A stretch of 64,000 nucleotides of DNA from CAMDPA01 sp963825625 (GCA_963825625.1 CAWGUF010000002.1:1-64000); one strand, 5' to 3'. Shown: positions 1 through 9,502, numbered from the stretch's first letter. Made by a program: numbers and translations. Notes: generated from the sequence alone by a model not told the origin.

Positions 1-9
1 ATAGGGTTT

Positions 10-193
10 AACCCGGATATTTCATGAATCACCTGCTGCGACCAAGGATATGGTCGTCCTTCCTGGCGTCCTCGGGACTCTCTGCCCCTGCGACGTACCA
101 TTCAGGTGCGCCTCGGGACCAACACCCTGCGGTTGCCAGGTGGCACGACCATCTTCATGGTCTCGCGACAGCAATTCATGAAATATCCGGGTT
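10..193. repeat. MITE-like element with 20-bp perfect terminal inverted repeats
   Basis: Bases 10-29 and 174-193 are perfect inverted repeats (20 of 20), of the kind AACCCGGATATTTCATGAA, with only 144 bases between them. The arms stay partly complementary inside: a GCGACCA..ATGGTCG block near 38-55 has an imperfect mate near 146-168, so the whole element can fold back. No transposase fits inside, so it is a non-autonomous element or a deletion derivative. The ends resemble those of IS1380-family elements as I recall them; this family link is inference. The interior is more GC-rich than the following 700 bases. Confidence 0.7.
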
Positions 194-455
194 TGAACTC
201 CAGTAAAAGTGAACTGCAAAGTCGTTGTTTAATTCTAGCGGAAATGTCATGGTCATGCAGCTTTTATCAGCAGTGTTTTGTAGAATTGATTTAAAAGATG
301 GCATTATCTTTCTTGGGGCTCGGCATGGTTTCTGCACAGATTTTAAAGATATGGGGCAGCGCCTATATAGAGATCTTCAGATAAATGCTTTTGACATCAG
401 TAGCCTAGTGTTCTAAAATCCAGTCTTTTAACAATCTAGAAGGGGAATTTTAATC

Positions 456-910
456 TTGACAACCTTGAGAGGTCATTTTAGGCGACCGCAACTGCCGAGA
501 AGGCGCAAGAGGGGGAGAGTTCGATTTATTTTATGGACCTCTTTGATACTTATATCTGTCCTTCTGCTGAGTGGTGCCTACGGGTTCTACCGCATTACTC
601 GTAATCTTCCCCAGATTACTTCTCTGAGAGACTATCAACCGTCTATAGTCACCACAGTTTATGCTGATGACGACAGCCTCATTGCAGAGTTTTATCTGGA
701 GCGGAGAATAGTTATTCCCCTGGAGCAGATTCCACAAATATTAATTGAAGCTTTTGTCTCAGCAGAAGATTCCCGGTTTTTTGAACACGAAGGGATTGAT
801 TTCCTCGGTATAACTCGTGCCCTGTGGAAAAACATCAAGGCACGTGGCATGTCCAGGGCGGGAGCACCATAACCCAGCAAGTCACTAAATCCTTGCTGTT
901 GAGCCCCGAG
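456..910 (+). pseudogene. penicillin-binding protein 1A N-terminal fragment, frameshifted and truncated
   Basis: The reading frame opens at a TTG after an AGGGGAA ribosome site. It encodes a basic N-terminus, one membrane segment (about residues 25-45) and the start of a class A PBP glycosyltransferase domain, with the EDSRFFEHEGID motif holding the catalytic glutamate. A single missing base near 848 shifts the frame. The next conserved motif, QGGSTITQQVTKSLLLSPE, continues in another frame up to about 909, after which homology stops abruptly. A full-length protein would be 700-800 residues. Base use is much more AT-rich than the rest of the window and resembles deltaproteobacterial coding (inference). 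This is a dead fragment of foreign origin or part of an assembly join. Confidence 0.8.
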
Positions 911-1124
911 ATATCGACACGCAGAACTTCTGCAGCACCCGGATCGGTGTTTCGACGTGCACCTGCGCCTTCAGATCTTGTTCTCCGTGTCCCATGATGA
1001 CCTTGCGCCCGCCTGATTGATCAAGAATGCCCGACCCTCGTTCATTCCCAGCTTGACCTTCGTCAATGAAGAAGTGTCCCGCGCACATTCACTTGGCACG
1101 CCCACCTCGCTACAGGGAAATATC
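911..1124. other. junction region between AT-rich fragment and GC-rich sequence
   Basis: PBP1A similarity ends at about 909 and base composition jumps to GC-rich. A short minus-strand frame here reads like a piece of a longer protein (ILDQSGGRKVIMG, then QDLKAQVHVE). It might be the end of an RND-type membrane-fusion protein, but I cannot assign it. An AGGGAA ribosome site at about 1113-1118 belongs to the next gene. Confidence 0.4.
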
Positions 1125-1979
1125 ATGTGCCGTCTTTACGGATTGCATGCGAACGAGCCCACCAGGGTCGAGTGCAGTCTCGTCCATGCGCAGAACGCAT
1201 TGATTTCGCAGGGCGTCAGAGACGCCGAAGGCCTCTCTCATGGGCACGGATGGGGATTGGCGACCTATCCTGACGGCTGGCCCAAGGTTGAGAAGAAGGC
1301 CTGGGCAGCTTGGCATGGGGAGCATTTCAGAAAAGCGGCCGCGCGCGCTTATGGCAAATCGATCATCGCCCATGTCCGCCGTGCCACCGTCGGCCCGCCC
1401 CGGCTACGCAATACTCATCCCTTCACTCACGGACAATGGGCCTTTGCCCACAATGGAACTATCCCCAATTTCGACGCCATCAGGCCGCGCCTGCTCGACG
1501 CCATGGACGAGCTTCACCGGAGCGAGATCAAAGGCTCGACCGATAGCGAGCACGTTTTCCGTTACCTTTTGACACTCTGGGAGCATTGCCCGGCACGACC
1601 GCTCATGGAGACAATGAAGCTTGGCATCGCCAACATTGTTACGTGGACGCGCGAGCTGGTTCCATCCGGCACGCTCGGCCTGAACGTCCTATGGAGCGAT
1701 GGGCGGCACATGGTAGGAACCCGGATCAACAGGTCACTCTGGTACCTGGAGCGAGATGGTGCGTTCGAGTGTCCAATGTGCAGGAAGCCGCACATCCATC
1801 ATGAGGCAAAAATGCGATATAGAGCTGCTGAGGTGGCATCGGAACCGATTACGCAAGAGGCATGGCGCGGTGTACCAAACGGAACCGTATTCACCATCGA
1901 TCCTGACATGCAAATCCATTTCGAACCGCTGATCGATGTGCCGCTGCTTGAGGATGCAATCTCATCTGCCATTGAGTAG
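1125..1979 (+). CDS. class II glutamine amidotransferase
   Basis: The 284-residue protein starts MCRLYG, so removal of the initiator Met exposes Cys2 as the N-terminal nucleophile of class II (Ntn-type) glutamine amidotransferases. Further family marks are the HGWGLATY block, HVRRATVG, NTHPFTHGQWAFAHNG (oxyanion Asn-Gly and Gly loops) and STDSEHVF. The ATG at 1125 has AGGGAA upstream and is the only start that puts Cys at position 2; an open frame reaches back to 1017. It has no synthase domain, so it resembles the YafJ/EgtC-like stand-alone group, which hydrolyses glutamine or an amide for an unknown acceptor. A CPMC pair near residue 223 could bind metal. It stands alone between foreign DNA and IS elements. 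Confidence 0.85.
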   Translation: MCRLYGLHANEPTRVECSLVHAQNALISQGVRDAEGLSHGHGWGLATYPDGWPKVEKKAWAAWHGEHFRKAAARAYGKSIIAHVRRATVGPPRLRNTHPFTHGQWAFAHNGTIPNFDAIRPRLLDAMDELHRSEIKGSTDSEHVFRYLLTLWEHCPARPLMETMKLGIANIVTWTRELVPSGTLGLNVLWSDGRHMVGTRINRSLWYLERDGAFECPMCRKPHIHHEAKMRYRAAEVASEPITQEAWRGVPNGTVFTIDPDMQIHFEPLIDVPLLEDAISSAIE

Positions 1980-2549
1980 CGTCGGCATCCGCCGTATCGA
2001 GCTGCGCAACCACAAAATCGATGTTCCTGGAAGGCTCCTGCGCGGGGGGCATAGACGTCTTACGCTTCAAGAGAATGTTCGAGATCACTGGGTACTATGC
2101 CCCTAAACCCGATCGCTACGTGACTGTTAAGGGGCCAACGATTTGATCACGCAGTCCACGGCAACGCCCATATTCCGTATACCGCACTGAGACAGCGCCG
2201 GACCAATCTCGTTCGGCAGCAGTGACAGCGCAAGACGCGGGATATTGGCCCGGATGCCCCCATTCGCTGCAGGAAGTAGTACCAATTGAGCTGCTTCGCA
2301 GGCCTCCAACCCCAACCATGGGGGAAGTGCAGCGTGGAGCCGATGAGGAAGATGGGGCTGGTCTCAAGCAGATCCAGCTGACGCCAACCGATTACAAGGT
2401 GAAGGACCACGCAGGCTCCCTCCCTGCCACAGCTGCCTCGGGTCGATGCAAAGATGCTGTATCGGGGCCGCGGAGCGCCAATGCCCATTTGGGAGCTCCC
2501 GGCAGCTGGCATGGCATCGGTAAGCCCGCATTATCAGCGCAACCCGGGC
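1980..2549. other. region without a confident gene
   Basis: About 570 bases between the amidotransferase and the LOG gene. Minus-strand frames contain a protein-like stretch (ANGGIRANIPRLALSLLP near 2190-2260) ending at 2127, but it lacks a start and a recognisable family. It could be the tail of a decayed gene. Nothing else is seen. Confidence 0.4.
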
Positions 2550-3338
2550 TCACTCTTCCCGCAATGGCGTGCTCACCGTCAGCCCGTTCGCCAGCATACG
2601 TTCCCAGCCCTCTTCGGCGCTGTCGACAACGCTGAAGAGGTTGCGATCTTCCGGTCCAATGGTCTCGTACTGAACCAGGGCGTCGAAGTTGATGACACTC
2701 TGCCAGAATTCGCGGCAAAAAAGTAGCACGGGCATACCACGAGTCTTGCGCGTTTGTTTTAGCGCAAGAATCTCGAAGAGCTCATCAAGTGTGCCGAGTC
2801 CACCAGGGAAGACGGCAAGAGCGTTGGCGCGCATCGCGAAATGCATTTTGCGAACGGCAAAATAGTGGAAGTGAAAGCTCAGTCCTGGCGTGATGTAGGG
2901 GTTTGGCCGTTGCTCCTCGGGAAGCTGTATGTTGAAGCCGATCGTCGGGGCACCTGCCTCGCTCGCACCGCGGTTCGCGGCCTCCATCAAGCCTGGCCCG
3001 CCTCCGGTCGTGACGACATTTTCTCGATAGCCCTCGATCGGATGCAGCGCACCACCTCTCTCCGACACAATGTGGCCGAACCTTCTGGCTTCCTCGTACC
3101 AAGCATTCAGATCGCGGTAAAGTTGAGGGCCGGCCGGATCCTGCGGCGACGCCGCCACGCGGGCACTGCCAAACACCACAATGGTCGACCGGATGCGGTG
3201 ATCGCGCAACCCGAGCTCTGCTCGCTCGAATTCGAGCGCCAAGCGATGCCCCCTAAGCTCATCGCGCATCAGAAACGGAACGTCCTCAACAACATCGTAA
3301 GCCGCGCGCGTCTTATGGGCTGGTTTGTCTGACGACAC
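2550..3338 (-). CDS. LOG-family protein (nucleoside monophosphate phosphoribohydrolase-like)
   Basis: A 262-residue Rossmann-fold protein of the TIGR00730/LOG family, formerly annotated as lysine decarboxylase. Diagnostic parts are IVVFGSAR near the start, the TGGGPGLMEAANRGA loop, and FPGGLGTLDELFE, the PGGxGTxxE motif that binds the nucleotide and supplies the catalytic Glu. Family members cleave AMP-type or cytokinin nucleotides to the base and ribose 5-phosphate; the exact substrate cannot be read here. I chose the GTG at 3338 because an AAGGAG lies 6 bases upstream; an in-frame TTG at 3380 has no ribosome site. It is longer at the N-terminus than minimal LOG proteins, matching the larger bacterial subgroup. 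Monocistronic. Confidence 0.85.
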   Translation of the reverse strand: MSSDKPAHKTRAAYDVVEDVPFLMRDELRGHRLALEFERAELGLRDHRIRSTIVVFGSARVAASPQDPAGPQLYRDLNAWYEEARRFGHIVSERGGALHPIEGYRENVVTTGGGPGLMEAANRGASEAGAPTIGFNIQLPEEQRPNPYITPGLSFHFHYFAVRKMHFAMRANALAVFPGGLGTLDELFEILALKQTRKTRGMPVLLFCREFWQSVINFDALVQYETIGPEDRNLFSVVDSAEEGWERMLANGLTVSTPLREE

Positions 3339-3579
3339 GTCTTGCTCCTTGGTTGGCACACAGTCAGTGGATGCGAACAATTCATCTTCGCGGGCTCCAA
3401 TAGGCTACATTGGAAGCCAGTCGTTCCGCACCTGCCCCGCGCTAGCCTCCTCTCGCTGAGGGAAGCACAAAGCTACTTCGAAGACATAGGCAGCTTACGT
3501 CAGCTAATCTCAAGACGTGTTTAGACGCCTCAATATGGCTCGTTCACCCACGCGCCCCATTCATGTCCGGCCTCATCCA
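3339..3579. other. intergenic, no gene seen
   Basis: Leader of the LOG gene (minus strand) and flank of the IS21 element. I see no coding signal, hairpin or promoter I can defend. Confidence 0.4.
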
Positions 3580-3834
3580 TGTCAATCGGCGGCGAACTTT
3601 GACCCCGGATCGAACTGCAATCTTGACCCCTTCCATCCGCGCAGGTTCCGCCGCTGAGCCCGAAGCTGTGGAGCGTAGCGGAACAGCGCAGGGCTCGGCG
3701 GCGGGCGCTCGCTTTTCAAGGGGCAATAGCGTGCAGGGGCGGCCGGGGTTGTAGCCGTTGCGCGTGGTGTCAGCGGATGATCGTTTCGGATGTTGAAGGC
3801 GATCAGTCGGGGCGGCCCCGGACTTGATCCGGGA

Positions 3835-4563
3835 TCAACCCCGGTTCTTGAAGCGCCAGCTGTCGTTTCCGGTCTCGACGATGTCGCATTGGTGCGTCAG
3901 CCGGTCGAGCAGCGCGGTTGTCATCTTCGGGTCGGCGAACACGCTTGGCCATTCGGCGAACGCGAGGTTCGTGGTGACGATGATCGAGGTGCGCTCGTAC
4001 AGCCGGCTGATCAGGTGGAACAACAGCTGGCCGCCCGATTGCGCGAACGGCAGATAGCCGAGTTCGTCGAGCACCAGCAGGTCGACGCGCGTGATGGCAT
4101 CGGCGATGCGGCCGCCACGGCCGAGCTTGCTCTCGGCCTCGAGCTTGTTGACGAGGTCGACGGCGTTGAAGAAGCGGGCCTTGCGGCCAGCCCGGATCAC
4201 GCTGCGCGCGATGCCGATCGCGATGTGGCTTTTGCCCGTGCCGGTCCCCCCGATCAGCACGACATTGCGCCGGCTGTCGAGGAAGGCGCCGGAGCTGAGG
4301 CTATCGATCAGCTCGGCGTTGATCGGCGTGCCATCGAACGACAGATCGGCCAGTTCCTTGGCCAGCGGCAGCTTGGCGATGCCCATCTGATAGTTGATGG
4401 AACGCGCGTTCTTGGCCACGATCTCGGCCTTGAGCAGCGCGCCGATCAGCTTCTCGACGCCCTGCTGCCGCTTGATCCCGACCGACACGATCTCGTCGTA
4501 GGCCGCCCGCATGCCGGCGAGCTGCAACGTGCTCATCATGTCGAGGATCTCAGAGCGCTCCAT
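3835..4563 (-). CDS. istB: IS21-family ATP-binding helper protein IstB
   Basis: A 242-residue AAA+ ATPase that helps the IstA transposase choose and capture target DNA. A DnaC-like N-terminal helical part is followed by Walker A GGTGTGKSH (about residues 88-96), Walker B LLVLDELGYLPF, sensor 1 IIVTTNL and an arginine-containing DRLTHQCDIVE block. The ATG at 4563 has GGAGGCTTGCA upstream, and the gene overlaps the end of istA by 14 bases, the normal IS21 arrangement. Length and motifs are intact, so this protein could still be made even though istA is broken. Confidence 0.92.
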   Translation of the reverse strand: MERSEILDMMSTLQLAGMRAAYDEIVSVGIKRQQGVEKLIGALLKAEIVAKNARSINYQMGIAKLPLAKELADLSFDGTPINAELIDSLSSGAFLDSRRNVVLIGGTGTGKSHIAIGIARSVIRAGRKARFFNAVDLVNKLEAESKLGRGGRIADAITRVDLLVLDELGYLPFAQSGGQLLFHLISRLYERTSIIVTTNLAFAEWPSVFADPKMTTALLDRLTHQCDIVETGNDSWRFKNRG

Positions 4564-6100
4564 TGCAAGCCTCCATAGCCGAGGCCACAGGCTTAGCTCG
4601 GAGCCCGTCGTAGCGGGCACAGTCGGCGATCGGTGGCAGGCTCAGTGCCAGCCGCTCCGGCGTCTGGAGCGGCTCGACCGGCGGCGGTTGCTGCCGTCGG
4701 GCCAGGGCATTGAGGATCACGTCGGCGCTGGCGATATTGGCGTCGAGCGATTCTGCGCACGCGGCCTCGACTGCGGCCAGGCCGTCGCTCAGCACAGCCG
4801 CGAGGATCTTGACCATCTGCCGGTCACCGTCATCGCTGCCGGCCAACTTGCGGCGCACCATCTCCAGCGCTCCCGGCAGCAGCCAGTCCTTGAACGGCGC
4901 ACCGTTGCGGAGCGCGCCGGGCTTCCTCGCCAGCACCGGCACATAGTGCCATGGATCGTACTCTGTCTGGTTGCGGCCGAACTTGCGCGCGTGCTCGCCG
5001 ACGACAACGCCGTCCTGCTTGATCACGATGCGATCGGCATATGCATGGATGTCGACCGGACGACCGACCGCGCTCGCCTTGACCGAGTACTTGTTGCGGT
5101 CGAACCGCACGAGGCACGTCTTCGATACCGAAGCACTGGTCGCGTGGAAGCCGTCGAACGCGCCGCGATAGTCCATGAGCGCCGCACGCTCGGCCTCGAA
5201 CATCTCGAACACGGTCTTGTCGCTCTGCTCGGGATGGGCCTGCCCCTTGGCGTAGGCGATGCACTTGTCGGCAAGCCAGCCGTTCAGATCGGCAAGCGTC
5301 GTGAACGACGGGCGCGGCGCGAAGAACCGCTTGCGCACCACGCCGACCTGGTTCTCGACCTGTCCCTTCTCCCAGCCGGCAGCCGGCGTGCACGCCGTCG
5401 GCTCCACCAGATGATGGCTCATCAACTGCTCGAAGCGCCAGTTGAAGCGGCGATCCTTGCCGACGAAGACCGTCTCAACAGCCGTCTTCATGTTGTCGTA
5501 GATGCCGCGCTTCGGAACGCCTTTGAAGAACTGGAACGCCTTCTCGTGCGCGTCGAACACCATCTCCTGGGCTTCGCGCAGTAGGCGCGCACGAACGGCA
5601 TCCGGCTGTGGCATAGCCGGACGTGCGCCAGCTTCACCGTCACCGTCACACCGTCCAGCTCCACGATCTCGTGGCTCCAGTCGAACTGATAGGCTTCGCC
5701 CGGCGCAAAGCTCAGGGGCACGAACGCCGCCGCTGTCCGCTCGCCCTCGCGTATCGCCCACACGCGAGCGTAGCGGCGCACGTTATCGTAGCCGCCGCGG
5801 TAGCCGGCCAGCCGCAGCTCCTCGAACATCCGCTGGAACGTCAGGCGCTCGCGCTTGGGCTTCTTCACGATTGTCTGCAAGCATCGTCTCAAGCTGACCG
5901 GCACGAAGCTCGCCCAGGCGCGGCAGCGGCTGCTTGTCGCGAACATACCGGCGCTCGGTCGCCTCGCCCGTCGGCCCGGCGCGCACGATGTCGCGCACCG
6001 TGTTCCGCGCCAGCCGCAGATCCCGCGCAATCTCCTTGATCTTCCGGCCCTGGACGAAATAGGCATGCCGCACCCGGCCAATCGTATCCACTGTGATCAT
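4550..6100 (-). pseudogene. istA: IS21-family transposase IstA, two frameshifts
   Basis: Transposase of the IS21 element, split over three frames. The N-terminus (start 6100) reads MITVDTIGRVRHAYFVQG with a helix-turn-helix (KEIARDLRLARNTVRDIVR). After a shift near 5880 the frame holds YQFDWSHEIVELDG, which carries the first Asp of the DDE catalytic core. After a second shift near 5590 the frame gives MVFDAHEKAFQFFKGVPKR, the second Asp region with a Tyr-Asp pair (RGIYDNMKTAV), the ENQVGVVRKRFF catalytic Glu segment and the C-terminal beta-barrel. Sequence between the shifts is well conserved, so the breaks are recent or are sequencing errors. As it stands it cannot give one polypeptide. Confidence 0.85.
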
Positions 6101-6193
6101 CCCCTGCTCGGCCCTCGCGCGAACTACGCATCGAGCGGCCAGTGTTGACGATCGGGCAGAGGTGGTCAAAATTAGACGCCGATTACCCCCTCA

Positions 6194-6745
6194 AAGGGGT
6201 CAATTTTGCATGCCGGCTCACATCATCGGCCGGTCGGGCGTTGACGAGGCGGTCCAGCTTGCCGATGATGTCCGTAGCTGGGGGTGGTGCAGCAACCGCT
6301 GGCGAGCGAGTGATGCGTGCAAGTGACCCAATGTATGGTCCGGCCGTGCGTCGCAAGAGGGAACCTCGATCTGGGTAGCGGTCTTGCATCAATGTATCCG
6401 GCCTTGGGTTGGAGCGGTTCATTGCTCCGGGCCATCATGGATATCAGCGCACGATCGACCTGATTAGCGGACAGGCCTCGAGGGCCATTAGGGTCACCAG
6501 TTTTCGATCGCGCCGGGAAGACCGGTCTCCATCTCCTTGGTTTCTCTCGCAGACCTCGGCGGGAAGCTCGGGTTTCTCACTCGGACATCGCGGTCCCCAT
6601 CATTTCATTGTTCGACCGATCTGGCTTTCCCCGTCCCGACCGTGCGCCTCGCTTTCGGCGCCGTGTCGAGGGCTGGTCAAGGCCGGCGCGCGTGTCTCGC
6701 GCCGCCGCAGGCGTGGCCTTGACGAGGCCGAGCACGGCGCCAAGC
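6194..6745. other. gap between IS21 and IS110 elements
   Basis: About 550 bases with no credible gene. The only open frames are composites that read out of the IS21 end or lie antisense to the IS110 transposase. It must hold the 3'-side end of the IS110 element, but I could not fix that boundary. Confidence 0.4.
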
Positions 6746-7840
6746 TTACACAGGTTGGGGCCTCATCGTCGCCTCCCGGGGCACGACCTCGAAGTTGCGG
6801 CCCCTGGCCAGCACCGCCCAGGAGATGCGGGCGAGCTTGTTGGCCAGCGCGATTGCCAGCACGTTGTGGTGCAGGCGTTTCTTCGCCGCCTCGATCCAGG
6901 CGTTCAGCCCGTGTCGCTCCCAGCTCTGGGGCTTGACCAGCACAACCCATGCCGCCTGCACGAACAGCTTTCTCAGGTAGCGGTTGCCGCGCTTGGAGAT
7001 CTTGCCCAGGATCGTGCGATCGCCAGTCGAGATCTGCTTCGGCACCAGCCCGAGCCAGGCGGCGAAGTCGCGCCCCTTCGAGAAGATGTCGCCGGAGCCG
7101 ATGCTGGCGACGATCGCGCTGGAGATGATCGGTCCAATGCCAGGCACCGTCATCAATCGCTCGCATCCGGGCTCGTCCTGGCCGAGTGCCTGGATCTCGA
7201 CCGAGATGTTCTCGATGCGCTCGTCGAGCCGGCGCCAGTCCTCGGCCAGCGCCTCGATCAAGTGAACCATGCGCAGCGACAGAACATCGTCGCGCATCGC
7301 CAGGATGCGCGGCAATTCCGTTCGCACGGAGCGAGCACCTTGGCGAACGGCGATGCCGCGCTCCAGCAGGAACGCCCGGATCTGGTTGATGACGCCGGTG
7401 CGCTGCGAGACCAGGCGCTCGCGCACGCGGTGCAGGGCCTGCAGATCGCACTGCTCCGGCGTCTTGACGGCCACGAACTTCATCAGCGGCCGCTGCACGG
7501 CCTCGGCAATCGCCTCGGCATCGTTGAAGTCGTTCTTCTGGCCTCGCGCATACGGACGAACGTACTTCGCCGGCATCAACCGGGCGTCGTGTCCCAGCGC
7601 GACCAGCTTGCGCGCCAGATGATGCGCCCCAACGCATGCTTCCATGCCGACGAGGCACGGTGGCATGTTGGCGAGGCGGGCCTCGATCTGCCCGCGCGAC
7701 CACTTCTGGCGGATGACGATCGCGCCCTTGCGATCGAGCCCGACGACGTGAAAGGTGTTCTTGCCGATGTCGATGCCGATCACGGCGACGGCGGTGGCGG
7801 CGACGGTGGTGGCGGCAACGGCGTTTTGCGACTTGGCCAT
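6746..7840 (-). CDS. IS110-family transposase (DEDD recombinase)
   Basis: A 364-residue transposase of the IS110 family. The N-terminal RuvC-like DEDD domain shows VIGIDIGKNTFHVVGLD (first Asp), CLVGMEAC (Glu) and KNDFNDAEAIAEA (two Asp). A coiled linker follows, then the C-terminal Transposase_20 domain: LMTVPGIGPIISSAIVASIG with helix-hairpin-helix glycines and the TGDRTILGKISKRGNRYLR segment that carries the family serine region. The ATG at 7840 has AGGAG upstream; an open frame extends to 7921 without a ribosome site. The gene is full length, so the element may still be active. IS110 elements have no long terminal inverted repeats. Confidence 0.92.
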   Translation of the reverse strand: MAKSQNAVAATTVAATAVAVIGIDIGKNTFHVVGLDRKGAIVIRQKWSRGQIEARLANMPPCLVGMEACVGAHHLARKLVALGHDARLMPAKYVRPYARGQKNDFNDAEAIAEAVQRPLMKFVAVKTPEQCDLQALHRVRERLVSQRTGVINQIRAFLLERGIAVRQGARSVRTELPRILAMRDDVLSLRMVHLIEALAEDWRRLDERIENISVEIQALGQDEPGCERLMTVPGIGPIISSAIVASIGSGDIFSKGRDFAAWLGLVPKQISTGDRTILGKISKRGNRYLRKLFVQAAWVVLVKPQSWERHGLNAWIEAAKKRLHHNVLAIALANKLARISWAVLARGRNFEVVPREATMRPQPV

Positions 7841-8270
7841 GGGTGTGCTCCTATCGATGCACTCCCTCCGGCAGGCACTGTCGCCCGCTGGTAGGGCAGG
7901 AGCACGGCCGGACCATTCCATTACCGGAAGAAGTGCAGGAGCTCAACACATGTGTTGCATCGAGAGCGAATACGTGGATGAGCACTTGATGCGTCGCAAC
8001 ATTTCCTCCACAACTGGCAGGGCGGCTGGAATTTCCGCTTGAGTACCGAGACCCTTTTCGTTCTGGTTTTCACTTGGGGCCAAAGCGCATAACCAGAAAT
8101 AACCGTCAGTATTGCTCCGTCCAAGTGATGCGTTTGGGCAACATTGAACGATCCCCAATCGGAAAAGCTGTGCTTCACTGTTCAGGTCCCGGCCGTGACC
8201 AAAGAAAGACAACAATATTTCACTGACAAGGTCGCCGCCGGCATCATGTCTGGCACCGAATTGCTAGCTG
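7841..8270. other. non-coding 5' flank of the IS110 transposase
   Basis: About 430 bases between the transposase start and chrR with no credible gene. In IS110-group elements the non-coding end upstream of the transposase encodes the structured bridge RNA that pairs with target and donor DNA, so the part nearest the gene (roughly 7841-8050) is where such an RNA would lie. I see short self-complementary words but no model I can defend. The element boundary on this side is not identified. Confidence 0.35.
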
Positions 8271-8936
8271 CTACACGCTGATTAATGGCTGCAGCAGGCG
8301 GCCAAGGTTTCCCTTAAGGGCGAGGCTGCCCTGCATGGCAACAAGGCAAACGCATTCTTCACCGGCTTCGACAATGGGCTGATGATCAACCGTGTCGTCG
8401 GCCTCATCGAAATCGCCAGGACCGTATCGCCCGCCGGCATGACGGAAGGCGCCTTTCAACACCAAGGTCAGTTCCGTTCCAGTGTGGGTGTGATCAGGCA
8501 TCCGCGTGCCGGGCGCCGCCTTCAGCAGGAAAACCCGCGCTCCGGAAGCTTCGGGCAGTTCCAGTGAACGGCGGTGAATGCCCGGGCCGATCCATTGCCA
8601 GCGGCTCAGGCGATGTAGTCGCGCAGGCTGCGGTAGGTACGGCGGAATTTCCTGCGCCTTGCCGTCGTAGTGTGGCTGCGTTGTTGTATTTCGCGTCTCA
8701 TGCTCCGACATCACATCTATTCGGGCGAGGACATGCGCGAGTGCATCGTCCGACATCACCTCCGGAATGGCATCATTCAGGAATACGCCGCCCACCGCGT
8801 TCAATATCCTAATGTGCTGCTGGCAGGCACTGCACATTCCCAAATGCGCAGCAATCAAAATGCTTGACCCAGTGTCTATTCGGCCCGTCGCGAATTCACA
8901 CAGCATTTCAATAGAAGGGTGGTGATTGATGTTCAT
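8271..8936 (-). CDS. chrR: ChrR-type zinc anti-sigma factor with C-terminal cupin
   Basis: A 221-residue partner of RpoE. The N-terminal zinc anti-sigma domain has the ligand set His6, His31, Cys35, Cys38 in HLGMCSACQ. The C-terminal cupin has His149, His151, Glu155 and His185 (PDHTHTGTELTLVL and VDHQ), matching the metal site of Rhodobacter ChrR that senses singlet oxygen and organic peroxides. In that family the anti-sigma domain holds RpoE inactive until the cupin site is perturbed. The start ATG overlaps the rpoE stop as ATGA, so the two are made together in fixed ratio. All metal ligands are present, so the switch looks functional. Confidence 0.93.
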   Translation of the reverse strand: MNINHHPSIEMLCEFATGRIDTGSSILIAAHLGMCSACQQHIRILNAVGGVFLNDAIPEVMSDDALAHVLARIDVMSEHETRNTTTQPHYDGKAQEIPPYLPQPARLHRLSRWQWIGPGIHRRSLELPEASGARVFLLKAAPGTRMPDHTHTGTELTLVLKGAFRHAGGRYGPGDFDEADDTVDHQPIVEAGEECVCLVAMQGSLALKGNLGRLLQPLISV

Positions 8937-9502
8937 TTCAAATCCCCCAGCAAGTCTCTGAGGCGCTGGAACGCCAGCCGAATTCTCGATTTGACGGTAC
9001 CGAGCGGGAGGCTGAGCGTTTCGGCAATCTCGGAATGAGATAGATTATCGAAGAAGGATAGCTTCAAGACGGTCTGCTGCGCTTCGCTCAGTTGGGTCAG
9101 CGCTGTCCGTACGCGCCGTTCCGTCTCTGCCGCTGCCAGCATGGCGTCCGGCAAGGGTTGATCGTCAACTTGCTCGACCTCTGATGGATTACCTTCGGTT
9201 GGCGCACGCTTCGCGCTGCGGGCTAGGTCAATCCGGCGGTTGCGCGCGATTGTAAAGATCCAGGCCGCTGCACTGCCGGCGGCAGGATCGTATAGATCCG
9301 CCTTACGCCACACCGTCAGCATGGTTTCCTGGGCAAGTTCCTCGGCTTGGCCGGCGGCTAGCCCCCCGCGTATCATCATCGCTTTGATGCGTGGTGCGTA
9401 GTGTTCAAAGAGGGTAGAAAACGCCCTACGGTCCTTGCCCACGATAGCGTGCAGAAGGACGCCATGCTTGGCGGCAGCATCATCTGGATAAGGCTCGGCC
9501 AT
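8933..9502 (-). CDS. rpoE: ECF sigma factor RpoE (ECF11, singlet-oxygen response)
   Basis: A 189-residue ECF sigma factor with region 2 (FEHYAPRIKAMMIRGG, then EELAQETMLTVWRKA and AAAWIFTIARNRRIDLAR) and region 4 (LSEAQQTVLKLSFFDNLSH, then EIAETLSLPLGTVKSRIRLA). The regions are joined by the short acidic linker usual for the group. It is first in an rpoE-chrR operon with a 4-base overlap. In Rhodobacter and relatives this sigma directs genes that deal with singlet oxygen. A promoter of the pattern TGATCC-N18-TT lies 140 bases upstream, which implies autoregulation, and the same pattern precedes neighbouring genes through 24.5 kb. Confidence 0.93.
   Translation of the reverse strand: MAEPYPDDAAAKHGVLLHAIVGKDRRAFSTLFEHYAPRIKAMMIRGGLAAGQAEELAQETMLTVWRKADLYDPAAGSAAAWIFTIARNRRIDLARSAKRAPTEGNPSEVEQVDDQPLPDAMLAAAETERRVRTALTQLSEAQQTVLKLSFFDNLSHSEIAETLSLPLGTVKSRIRLAFQRLRDLLGDLK

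Larger units (their letters stand above)
3580..6193. mobile_element. IS21-family insertion sequence, istA frameshifted
   Basis: About 2.6 kb carrying istA and istB on the minus strand. The proposed ends begin TGTCAATCGGCGGCG at 3580 and, read inward on the other strand, TGAGGGGGTAATCGGCG at 6193. They share AATCGGCG followed by a TTTGACC block, and further TTGACCCC copies lie just inside, as is usual for the multiple terminal repeats of IS21 elements. The right end could also lie about 18 bases further out. I did not find a clear target duplication. Confidence 0.7.

Noticed and set aside
3790..5584. Long plus-strand frames over the IS21 genes
   Set aside because: Antisense to istA and istB, which carry the real motifs.
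6183..6422. 79-codon minus-strand frame between the two IS elements as a transposase fragment
   Set aside because: Its end is translated IS21 terminal repeat and the rest matches no transposase I know.
6608..7894. 428-codon plus-strand frame over the IS110 transposase
   Set aside because: Antisense shadow; the minus-strand frame has the DEDD residues.
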